DNA of 64,000 nucleotides from Prosthecochloris sp. GTDB taxonomy: Bacteria > Bacteroidota > Chlorobiia > Chlorobiales > Chlorobiaceae. Location: NCBI GenBank assembly GCA_004028745.1, contig RAZP01000009.1:6519-70518 (forward strand). The letters run 5' to 3'. Below are positions 43,201-49,664 of this stretch, piece after piece (position 1 is the stretch's first letter; every line of letters begins with the position of its first letter). A model generated the notes under the pieces. It was given only the letters and a program-made list of their open reading frames with translations, did no database searches and was not told the origin of the DNA. A program made the position numbers and the translations under genes.

Positions 43201-43484
43201 GGTTTCAGCATTCGTTTTCGTTCTTCAGTATAAATCCACCACGGACGGGGCTCCTCGCCCTCCATGAACCGGGTTATGGAAATAAGTACATCAAGCAGGC
43301 AAGGGTCTTGCCGTTTACCCTTTATTGTAGAAAGCATGTGATACAATTCAAGCGGAGATTGACCAGCAAGATCATTCGGTCTGTTGATACCCATAAGACG
43401 AAGATCAGCAGCGATTGCCGGGCCGATGTTGGGAAGATCGGTGAGCCTTTCAAGCTTGGCTCTGTCAACCTTGTCTGGGTTCAT
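43197..43484 (-). CDS. Cdd1-like helix-hairpin-helix protein
   Basis: The product has 95 residues. KLERLTDLPNIGPAIAADLR is a helix-hairpin-helix unit of the kind that binds DNA without sequence preference, followed by INRPNDLAGQSPLELYHMLS and RQDPCLLDVLISITRFMEGE with PWWIYTEERK near the end; this is the Cdd1 (pathogenicity-locus) family. Function of the family is not established. The 4-base overlap with the TIR gene suggests the two proteins work together, perhaps as DNA-sensing and effector parts. Confidence 0.85.
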   Translation of the reverse strand: MNPDKVDRAKLERLTDLPNIGPAIAADLRLMGINRPNDLAGQSPLELYHMLSTIKGKRQDPCLLDVLISITRFMEGEEPRPWWIYTEERKRMLKP

Positions 43485-43506
43485 ATTTCCGGCTGTGCTG
43501 ATCTTA

Positions 43507-43833
43507 CTATCCTGGACTATGAGTACGCTCTTTTCTCATAGCCGGGGAAATACTGCTGAGCACTTTTTCTTCTGACTGTTGTGCATAATAAATATCCCAG
43601 CGCTGCTGGAGATTCATCCAAAAATCAGCAGAGTTACCGAAAAATTTTGCTAAACGCAATGCCGTCGCCGGAGTTATACCTCTTCTGCCGTTAACAATTT
43701 CGTTGATCCGCTGATAAGAGACATGAATTGCCTCTGCTAACTGCCTCTGAGTAATCCCCATTGGAGAAAGAAACTCTTTCATCAGCATTTCTCCAGGGTG
43801 AGTCGGAGATCGATGCGAGGGTATACGTATCAT
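43507..43833 (-). CDS. higA: HigA-family antitoxin, now without an intact toxin
   Basis: The product has 108 residues. SPTHPGEMLMKEFLSPMGIT and QRQLAEAIHVSYQRINEIVN are the HigA Xre-type helix-turn-helix, followed by GRRGITPATALRLAKFFGNS and the tail DFWMNLQQRWDIYYAQQSEE. AGGAAG precedes the ATG by 5 bases. It lies 24 bases downstream of the broken higB gene, the usual higB-higA order. The frame is intact, so it may remain expressed as an orphan antitoxin or regulator. Confidence 0.9.
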   Translation of the reverse strand: MIRIPSHRSPTHPGEMLMKEFLSPMGITQRQLAEAIHVSYQRINEIVNGRRGITPATALRLAKFFGNSADFWMNLQQRWDIYYAQQSEEKVLSSISPAMRKERTHSPG

Positions 43834-43857
43834 AGCACTTCCTTTTGATTAAATCAG

Positions 43858-44296
43858 TTAATGGTAATCGACGATTTCCACGTTCTCAGCTCCGTGCGCA
43901 GACCAGACAAAACATATCCTGTATTGCTTGTTGATACGAACACTGAAGGGCAGCTCTATTAATTGTCGTGAGCGACCTGAAGACAAGGCGAACGGAGCAC
44001 AGAAACCGGAGTGTACACAGAGTACATGAGGATTTCGAGCACCGCTCAACGAAGTATTCAGGTCGCGTAACAAATTAATAGAGGTGCCCTGAATTGATCT
44101 TTACGATCACCCGATAACGCCTCTAATTGGTTCCCGGGTGGAATGCGCATTTCCTCAAGGGATACGACAGAATCAAGCTGATCAAGTTTCCTTCCCGCCG
44201 TTTTCCATAATGAAACAGGGCAAAGCTTTAATGCAACCTTTGATTTTTGCCATTGAAAATATCTTCAGTTGCCCTGTTTTTGAAAGACTGTATCAT
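43858..44296 (-). pseudogene. higB: higB toxin gene, split by a MITE and frameshifted
   Basis: Reading left from an ATG at 44296 gives MIQSFKNRATEDIFNGKNQR, then a stop after LH. A shift of frame restores KLCPVSLWKTAGRKLDQLDS and LEEMRIPPGNQLEALSGDRK up to DQF, where a MITE (43948-44089) interrupts. Beyond it SVRINKQYRICFVWSAHGAE and NVEIVDYH end the protein. Removing the MITE and one copy of its TGAA duplication restores ...DQFSVRIN... in frame exactly. The toxin is a RelE-like mRNA interferase and must be inactive. Two independent lesions suggest loss of selection. Confidence 0.88.
43948..44089. mobile_element. MITE-like repeat inserted in higB, with TGAA target duplication
   Basis: GGGCAGCTCTATTAATTGTC and the matching right end AATTAATAGAGGTGCCC bound the copy. 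TGAA occurs on both sides (43944-43947 and 44090-44093). Subterminal arms GCGACCTGAA and TTCAGGTCGC pair perfectly. The core AAGGCGAACGGAGCACAGAA and GTGTACACAGAGTACATGAG is present. 142 bp, non-coding. Confidence 0.9.
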
Positions 44297-44423
44297 GATA
44301 ACACGGCTACCATGCTATTTAGTTTCACAAAAAGATTTCATTCCACATCATTTCCTCATGATGCCTATTTTAAGCCACCGAGTTCTGTCTATAAACTCCT
44401 GCCCAATTGCTTAACGTTCGCCC

Positions 44424-45122
44424 TCAATACCTTCTCCGTTCCGCTAACAGGTAAACTGAAATATGCTCTTCAAGTTCGGTAAGGCTTGAAACGGTAAGCG
44501 TCGGCTCTATCCCCCACGGATCGAAGATTGCCTCCGGGGAACGCCTCACCCATGCTGCTCGCATACCTGCCGAAACCGCACCGATCACATCAAACGGGTT
44601 ACTTGAAACCAACCATGCATTGTCACCCGATGCCCTGGACTTCTTCAGGAAATAGCTGTACACAGCAGGATTCGGCTTAAATGACCTCAGGTCATCCACA
44701 CTGACAACATCGAGAAACATCTTTCGTATACCTGCTGCCGCAAGTAATGTCTCGACAGCTTCAGCGCTGCCGTTGGAAAACGCATAGAGACGAAACCCTG
44801 CTGCCTTGAGACCTTTCAGACTCTCTTCGACGTCATAGAAGGCCGGAAGTGTACGGTAGCTTTCGAGCAACTCCTCTTTCCGCAACCCTATAAGAGGAAT
44901 CTTGCAGTATGCACAGGTATAGTCGAGAGCGTCCCGGGTACACACCGCGAATTTTTCATAGTTCTGCATCAAGCCCCTTCGGAAAGAGTACTCAAGCTGC
45001 TTGTCCCGCCAGATCCGGGAAAACTCCTCGGCCTTCTCACCGGCAGTTTCCCGGAGTTTCGACACCAGACCATGCGTATCGATCAGTGTTCCATAGACGT
45101 CAAATGCGAGAGTAGGCTTCAT
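44424..45122 (-). CDS. Type II haloacid dehalogenase-like hydrolase
   Basis: The product has 232 residues. LAFDVYGTLIDTHGLVSKLR carries the nucleophile Asp8, FRRGLMQNYEKFAVCTRDAL follows in the cap, YAFSNGSAEAVETLLAAAGI is motif II, the Lys is in RSFKPNPAVYSYFLKKSRAS and WLVSSNPFDVIGAVSAGMRA gives the SSNxxD motif of L-2-haloacid dehalogenases. Substrate is not certain; many relatives act on phosphate esters or unknown compounds. It ends the small operon with the methyltransferase and GNAT genes (gap 20 bases). Confidence 0.85.
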   Translation of the reverse strand: MKPTLAFDVYGTLIDTHGLVSKLRETAGEKAEEFSRIWRDKQLEYSFRRGLMQNYEKFAVCTRDALDYTCAYCKIPLIGLRKEELLESYRTLPAFYDVEESLKGLKAAGFRLYAFSNGSAEAVETLLAAAGIRKMFLDVVSVDDLRSFKPNPAVYSYFLKKSRASGDNAWLVSSNPFDVIGAVSAGMRAAWVRRSPEAIFDPWGIEPTLTVSSLTELEEHISVYLLAERRRY

Positions 45123-45142
45123 CAGGCAATCCTCAACGGCTA

Positions 45143-45571
45143 TTATTCCAGATATTCTGACTCGTGAGGATACTTTGCATACGCAGTCTTGTGTTTCTTG
45201 AACCCCAGTTTTCTATAAAAGTCCTCGTTGCCGAATGTCGAGGTCAAATAGACAAGCAGATGCTCATTTCCTTTCAGCAAGGCTTCCATAATACCTTTCC
45301 CGACACCCTCTCTCCGGCATGACTCCAGTACGCCGACGTCGTACACGGTTCCATAGCACAAGCCATCCGAAATCAGGCGTCCAGCTCCTACCAGTTTTAC
45401 ACCTTTCCATGCAGTCACAACCTTGTAACTGCTCTGAAAAGCTTGCCGGATTTTTTCAAGGTCTCTCTTCTTCCCGAATTGCGCAACAAGTCCAACTTTT
45501 TCATAGAGATCACCCAACGCCTCCCAGTCAATGCCATCGGTTCCTGTTTTGTATTGAACCATACCACTCAT
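45143..45571 (-). CDS. GNAT-family N-acetyltransferase
   Basis: The product has 142 residues: a single GNAT domain. The acetyl-CoA loop is ESCRREGVGKGIMEALLKGN (R-x-x-G-x-G/A) after strand VYDVGVLE, and the end FGNEDFYRKLGFKKHKTAYA is the usual C-terminal strand-helix. Acceptor is unknown. It starts 6 bases after the stop of the methyltransferase gene, so the two are coupled. Confidence 0.85.
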   Translation of the reverse strand: MSGMVQYKTGTDGIDWEALGDLYEKVGLVAQFGKKRDLEKIRQAFQSSYKVVTAWKGVKLVGAGRLISDGLCYGTVYDVGVLESCRREGVGKGIMEALLKGNEHLLVYLTSTFGNEDFYRKLGFKKHKTAYAKYPHESEYLE

Positions 45572-45577
45572 TTATTT

Positions 45578-46306
45578 TTAGCCGGTTTTAATCGCGCCGT
45601 ACGCTGCAAAACACTCGTTTTTATACAACAGTTCTACATGGCTGAACCCTACTTGACGAAGAAGATCCAACTGATAGAGAACCGATCGTGGAGTATCATC
45701 CCTCTCAATATCCGCAAAAACCTTGTCCTTATACTCCTCGCCCCCGGCAGCATAAAGGTAGTAACCATAACGTTCCCACATAAGCTCTTGAACCGGTCCT
45801 GTTTCATGAAAAACGAGATCGGTAATCCAGACACTGCCCCCGGGTGCTGCCAATCTGAAAATTTTTCTGAAAGCTGCCTCCCAGTCATCATCATCCCGCA
45901 AATGATGCAAAACGGCTGTAGCAAGAATCACATCGTAGCTTGCTTCTTCCAGATCAACATGGCGAAAGTCACCCTGGAACGACTGTATCGCGCCTGAGTT
46001 GACCTTTCCAATCCGCTCACAAGCTTTTTCAAGCATTGGCCGGCTGAGATCAACAAGATCACACTGAAAAGAGCCGGCATATTGCAGCAACTTGAGAGTG
46101 CTGTTCCCCGCCCCGCAGCCAATATCCAGAACACGCCTGATATTTGCCGTTGATCTGAATGCAGACAGTGCAACCAGTTCCATCAGCAAAGGAGCATCAA
46201 TTACCGATTTTTGCCCGGTGTCAAGATTTGAAAACCTTTCAACATCATTATCAAAACGATCCTTTATCGCCTTTACTGATGATTTCTGTTCAAGTGGTGT
46301 AGTCAT
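45578..46306 (-). CDS. Class I SAM-dependent methyltransferase
   Basis: The product has 242 residues. IRRVLDIGCGAGNSTLKLLQ is the SAM-binding motif I, DLVDLSRPMLEKACERIG motif II, SYDVILATAVLHHLRDDDDW motif IV, and GGSVWITDLVFHETG motif V. The fold resembles small-molecule or tRNA-modifying (CmoA-like) enzymes; the substrate cannot be named. AGAAGGAGGT precedes the ATG closely, one of the best ribosome-binding sites in the window. It is the first gene of the MTase-GNAT-HAD unit, whose promoter region was invaded by a MITE. Confidence 0.88.
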   Translation of the reverse strand: MTTPLEQKSSVKAIKDRFDNDVERFSNLDTGQKSVIDAPLLMELVALSAFRSTANIRRVLDIGCGAGNSTLKLLQYAGSFQCDLVDLSRPMLEKACERIGKVNSGAIQSFQGDFRHVDLEEASYDVILATAVLHHLRDDDDWEAAFRKIFRLAAPGGSVWITDLVFHETGPVQELMWERYGYYLYAAGGEEYKDKVFADIERDDTPRSVLYQLDLLRQVGFSHVELLYKNECFAAYGAIKTG

Positions 46307-46329
46307 AGTTACCTCCTTCTAACACTTTC

Positions 46330-46446
46330 GGGCACCTCTATTAACTTGTTGCGCGCCCCGAATACTTCGTTGGGCGGATAGAAAGGGGTTTCTGCGTTCC
46401 GTCCGCCTTGTCTTCACGTCGCTCACGACAATTAATAGAGGTGCCT
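46330..46446. mobile_element. MITE-like repeat with TTTC target duplication
   Basis: GGGCACCTCTATTAACTTGT and CAATTAATAGAGGTGCC are the ends, and TTTC lies on both sides (46326-46329 and 46447-46450). The core occurs in reverse (TTTCTGCGTTCCGTCCGCCT). The copy sits 24 bases upstream of the methyltransferase start, between the gene and any earlier promoter. Confidence 0.88.
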
Positions 46447-47110
46447 TTTCGTTTGCTCAAACCACAACCCGCACGCAGACATACTTCTGTAATATTACCA
46501 CACACACCGTAACAATCAAGTAAAACAATCCAACCCATGACACAAAGCTGGAAGAAAAACAAGATGGTCATTACCCGGGGACTCCGCAAAAGGAGATTGG
46601 CATATCCTGAGCGGTGTGGTATGACCTCTGACAATGCCAGTGAAACCGGAAAACAAATGAAATTGACAACCTGACTCTGAAGCAGACATGATGTAATTGC
46701 GATAATTTTTCAGAAATATCATGTATTTACTATTTTTTTCTTAAGATATACTAATATATACCGTCTTTCATAGATTCACCTCAGTACCCCGATTGTCCTT
46801 TAGTTCCCCATTTGTTGTCTATTAGTACATGAGAATAACAGCTCCCAGCAAGAACCACAGGGAGCCTTATGTATCTGTTTGCAAAAGAGCAAACAATATG
46901 AACACAGTCAGGCACAAAAACCAGATTACATTTTCCAGAGCACTTCAATCGACCATTTGTATTCGGCATCGAACGTGGGTGTGCCATCATCGTTAATACG
47001 TTAAAGGGACAAATTCTCTCCTACAGGTATTGTTTTTTCATTTTCCAGTGCGGTTTGCGATTTAATCTGAACAACACAGTATGCCCTGCATACTTTCGGG
47101 AGGAAAAAAC
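46447..47110. other. Gene-free gap ahead of the lectin locus
   Basis: About 660 bases without a credible gene, notably A+T-rich around 46690-46770. It has small hairpins: GCTCCC/GGGAGC near 46842-46865 and TGTTTGC/GCAAACA at 46876-46895. On the minus strand 46926-46994 reads NDDGTPTFDAEYKWSIEVLW KM then stop, a possible protein-end relic with an in-frame stop just upstream. The promoter of the lectin locus should lie here but I cannot point to it. Confidence 0.5.
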
Positions 47111-47197
47111 ATGAAACATCAAAGAAAGGAGGTGATTCCATGGTTTAGAGAGCTCAACAACAGCCAAGTGAGATACTTATTGCATAAAAAAGCATAG
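47111..47197 (+). CDS. Possible 28-residue basic peptide
   Basis: ATG at 47111 is preceded by CGGGAGGAAAAAAC, a good ribosome-binding site. It reads MKHQRKEVIPWFRELNNSQV then RYLLHKKA, basic and amphipathic. Inside it lies AAAGGAGGTGATTCC (47126-47140), close to a full complement of the 16S rRNA 3' tail, directly followed by ATG GTT TAG. It may be a real small protein, a leader for the lectin 93 bases downstream, or a regulatory translation site. I do not recognise it. Confidence 0.4.
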   Translation: MKHQRKEVIPWFRELNNSQVRYLLHKKA

Positions 47198-47289
47198 CTC
47201 ATACAAGCTCACTACGGCATCAGTCGCGTTGTCATCGTTATTGGAATGAGCAACGTCAACATGAAACCTATAACTAAAAGGAGTGAATT

Positions 47290-47634
47290 ATGTCAACTTT
47301 TACAATCGATATCCCTGTAGGACCCATTTGGAACAATGATGATGCAAAGGAAAAATGTCCTATCGCATGTGCTGCACATATGGGCGAGTGGAATGGTCAG
47401 TGGACAACCGTCGTTGAGGGTGAAATGAGCGTATGTGGATGCATTCTCACTGTAGGAGGCAGTGGTTCATCAGAGTTCACAATCGACGTCCCCGCAGGGC
47501 CCATTTGGAACAATGATGATGCAAAGATAAAATGCCCCATCGCATGTGCATCCTATAATGGCCAGTGGAATGGTCAATGGACAACCGTAGTCGAAGGTAA
47601 AATGAGCGTGTGTGGATGCACATTTAAATGTTAA
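47290..47634 (+). CDS. MVL-family mannan-binding lectin, cysteine-rich variant
   Basis: The product has 114 residues in two tandem repeats of about 55: FTIDIPVGPIWNNDDAKEKC and FTIDVPAGPIWNNDDAKIKC, each ending in NGQWTTVVEG(E/K)MSVCGC. This is the fold of the Microcystis viridis lectin MVL (113 residues, two repeats with GPLWSN, GQWTTVVE), which binds the core of high-mannose glycans. Unlike MVL as I recall it, each repeat has CPIAC and CGC, nine Cys in all. No signal peptide. AAGGAGTG precedes the ATG. A long inverted repeat follows. It is probably acquired by transfer; a role in predator or phage recognition is speculation. Confidence 0.85.
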   Translation: MSTFTIDIPVGPIWNNDDAKEKCPIACAAHMGEWNGQWTTVVEGEMSVCGCILTVGGSGSSEFTIDVPAGPIWNNDDAKIKCPIACASYNGQWNGQWTTVVEGKMSVCGCTFKC

Positions 47635-47661
47635 AGCCTAACGAGGCTTTATACTGGACAA

Positions 47662-47756
47662 ACAACCCCCGGTTGTCCTTAGATAATCCATTCTTATTGT
47701 TACTGCTGCAAAAGCACCGAGGTCATCACAGCAACCGGGGGTTGTATCCGGTTTTT
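47662..47756 (+). terminator. Long inverted repeat ending the lectin locus
   Basis: ACAACCCCCGGTTG (47662-47675) and CAACCGGGGGTTGT (47732-47745) are perfect 14-bp inverted arms, and GGTTTTTTG follows the right arm. The 56-base loop is unusual for a simple terminator. The left arm can also fold on itself (GACAA...TTGTC). Confidence 0.55.
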
Positions 47757-47763
47757 TGTCAAA

Positions 47764-47803
47764 CTCACTGCCACCCTCCGACAATCTCGAAGATTTCCCT
47801 GTC
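47764..47803 (-). pseudogene. Duplicated 3' end of bchL
   Basis: These 40 bases are identical to 49625-49664, the last codons (DREIFEIVGGWQ) and stop of bchL. The restriction-modification genes lie between the two copies. The match ends abruptly on both sides: upstream the reading departs after GAC AGG, and one base after the stop the sequences diverge. Confidence 0.88.
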
Positions 47804-47836
47804 TCGGTGCAAAAATGAAAGTTCATTTACACTGAT

Positions 47837-47978
47837 GGGCACCTCTAAAAATCTATCATGCGAAGCGATTGCTTCGTTGGGCGGTGCTCGAAATCCTCAT
47901 GTACTCCGTGTACACTCCGGTTTCTGCGCTCCGTCCGCCTTGCACTCGAATCGCTCATGACAATTTTTAGAGGTGTCC
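47837..47978. mobile_element. MITE-like repeat with TGAT target duplication, inside the methyltransferase 3' end
   Basis: GGGCACCTCTAAAAATC and the right end ATTTTTAGAGGTGTCC bound the copy, with TGAT on both sides (47833-47836 and 47979-47982). The reverse-orientation core TTCTGCGCTCCGTCCGCCTT and CTCATGTACTCCGTGTACAC is present. It lies in the 3' end of the methyltransferase gene and supplies a new C-terminus. Confidence 0.9.
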
Positions 47979-48652
47979 TGATAGCCCCGAGGACTTTCCA
48001 GCAATCGCAATTGCGGTTCCTGATGCCCATTTCTTTTAGCGACCCCGTGAAGCAAGTTCTCTTCTACATCCTCATTGCCCCACTGATGCCATCCGGCCCT
48101 TGGAAACCGGGCAAACAATTCCAGATAAGGGCCAGGTGAACATTCCTCAATGATATCGAAAATTTCATCCGGCTTTCTCGAATGCTCACGCTTCCTCGTC
48201 GCCAGAAGATTAACCTGAGTCCGCCCCGGCTGGAGTGTCCGCATGCTTCCTTTTACTCCAAAGAGAATCAACTCAGTGACATTACGAAAATAAAAACCTA
48301 CTCCACGTCCATCCGGTCCCCCATCCTTGCGTACTTTGCACCAGACAATATTGGTTTTGTAAGTGAACCCCCATGCCTCCATCACCTTGAGCCCCTCAAG
48401 CAACAATGCGTTAGGCACCCACAGATAAAGATGTGACTGCGCAGCTGCAAGCTTCGAGACAGGCAGCTCCATAATTTCTTTGAGCTCCATTGTCGGATAG
48501 CGCAGAAGACGTCGATGTTCCGGAGCAACTTTCCCCGTGCGATTCTGGAATTGCCATGGTGGATCAGCCAAAATAGTTGAATACGGCCCATCCACCTTTG
48601 CAAGCAAATCCTCTGTAGGGTTTGGCTCAGCTATGCGATTTATTTTGCTCAT
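47897..48652 (-). CDS. MT-A70-type DNA adenine methyltransferase with MITE-encoded tail
   Basis: The product has 251 residues. YSTILADPPWQFQNRTGKVA contains the catalytic DPPW (Asp30-Trp33), LYLWVPNALLLEGLKVMEAW and KTNIVWCKVRKDGGPDGRGV follow, and RKPDEIFDIIEECSPGPYLE is the SAM-side motif. MT-A70 enzymes methylate adenine N6; paired with the nuclease next door it should protect host DNA. The last 29 or so residues, from about QDTSKNCHERFECKADG on, come from the inserted MITE. Before insertion the gene would have ended ...LLESPRGYQCK. The catalytic domain is untouched. It starts 7 bases after the nuclease stop. Confidence 0.87.
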   Translation of the reverse strand: MSKINRIAEPNPTEDLLAKVDGPYSTILADPPWQFQNRTGKVAPEHRRLLRYPTMELKEIMELPVSKLAAAQSHLYLWVPNALLLEGLKVMEAWGFTYKTNIVWCKVRKDGGPDGRGVGFYFRNVTELILFGVKGSMRTLQPGRTQVNLLATRKREHSRKPDEIFDIIEECSPGPYLELFARFPRAGWHQWGNEDVEENLLHGVAKRNGHQEPQLRLLESPRGYQDTSKNCHERFECKADGAQKPECTRST

Positions 48653-48659
48653 GATGTAT

Positions 48660-49391
48660 TTATGTTGTCACAATTTCACGAGGAAGACCTATTAAAAGAA
48701 GAGGACATGGGTTTCCTACACCTCGTCGAACCCTGTCTTCAAGCTTTCGCCAGTGGGTCGTAGCTTCACCAAACTTGTCGCTTACGAAAACATGTGCCCA
48801 TCCTTCAGCAAAGTTGCCGAATCGCTCCGTAGCTGTTGCAATCAGTTTCCTTTGACGAGGAGTTGGACTATAGTTAAACCGAGAAAGCTCCTCAACATAG
48901 CTGATGCCATGCTCGACAGCAAAATTCGTGAGCAATTCCCTCAATGAAGAGTGAAGACTAGATCCACGCGTAATAATACATCCTATTGAAATAACACCAT
49001 CAGCATGAAGCCTTTTGAAATTCTCAAGATCTCTGTCGTAAAATGGATCTTTGTTATTCCATTCAATTTCGAGTGCGAAAGTACCACTATCAAACTGCTT
49101 CACGTGATCAATCTCATGTGATACTGATTCCTTTTCCTCTCCATCAATTATTTTCTTGATTTCAAAACTATGTTTCCGCCATTCATAGTCATCTGACAGC
49201 CGATTTCTCATCCGTTGTGTAAGCTGTCCTTCACCTCCTCCTCCTCGAACAAGCTCTTCAACAGGTAATTCAACATCTGCCAATACTGCTTCTATTTCTT
49301 CAACCGCTTCATGCATATCATGCGTCAGAATAGCTTCGGCATGATGAAGTGTCACCACCTCAAATCCTTTTTGAATTAACGCTTCGAACAT
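48660..49391 (-). CDS. Restriction endonuclease, BglII/BstYI-like
   Basis: From the ATG at 49391 the product has 243 residues; a TTG at 49445 would add 18. MFEALIQKGFEVVTLHHAEA opens the protein, and the likely active site is SHEIDHVKQFDSGTFALEIE followed by WNNKDPFYDRDLENF, fitting the Asp...Glu-x-Glu arrangement of BglII/BstYI nucleases. VISIGCIITRGSSLHSSL and a C-terminal helical part follow. It should cut unmethylated DNA at a short site; the site cannot be read from sequence. It forms a unit with the MT-A70 methylase and lies directly behind bchL. Confidence 0.75.
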   Translation of the reverse strand: MFEALIQKGFEVVTLHHAEAILTHDMHEAVEEIEAVLADVELPVEELVRGGGGEGQLTQRMRNRLSDDYEWRKHSFEIKKIIDGEEKESVSHEIDHVKQFDSGTFALEIEWNNKDPFYDRDLENFKRLHADGVISIGCIITRGSSLHSSLRELLTNFAVEHGISYVEELSRFNYSPTPRQRKLIATATERFGNFAEGWAHVFVSDKFGEATTHWRKLEDRVRRGVGNPCPLLLIGLPREIVTT

Positions 49392-49624
49392 AAAACAAAA
49401 TTGACCGATTATTTGTTGAAAAATAACCTTTTTAATCTTTTTCAATAAACAATAACCTCTAACACAATATTCAGTCTCGACTTACCTGCAAATCCGGCCA
49501 ATAACAACACAGAAAGGCAGCCCGAAAGCTGCCTCGTATCTGATAGAATATGTACACATTTGCCAACAAGCTAACCGGCCAACGAATCAACTTTTTGCCT
49601 TTTGCCTTCTAACTTTTGACTTTC

Positions 49625-49664
49625 CTCACTGCCACCCTCCGACAATCTCGAAGATTTCCCTGTC
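49625..49664. repeat. bchL 3' end, partner copy of the 40-bp direct repeat
   Basis: Identical to 47764-47803. It contains the last 12 codons and stop of the functional bchL gene and marks the right border of the restriction-modification module. Confidence 0.9.

Noticed and set aside
44212..44279. Inverted repeat AAACAGGGCAA/TTGCCCTGTTT that looked like a small insertion
   Set aside because: Both arms fall inside the higB reading (KNRAT and CPVSL regions), so they are explained by coding sequence.
46781..46990. Open frame of 69 codons on the minus strand in the A+T-rich gap
   Set aside because: No ribosome-binding site or domain. Another frame there looks more protein-like at its end (DAEYKWSIEVLWKM) but has an upstream stop, so at most a relic.
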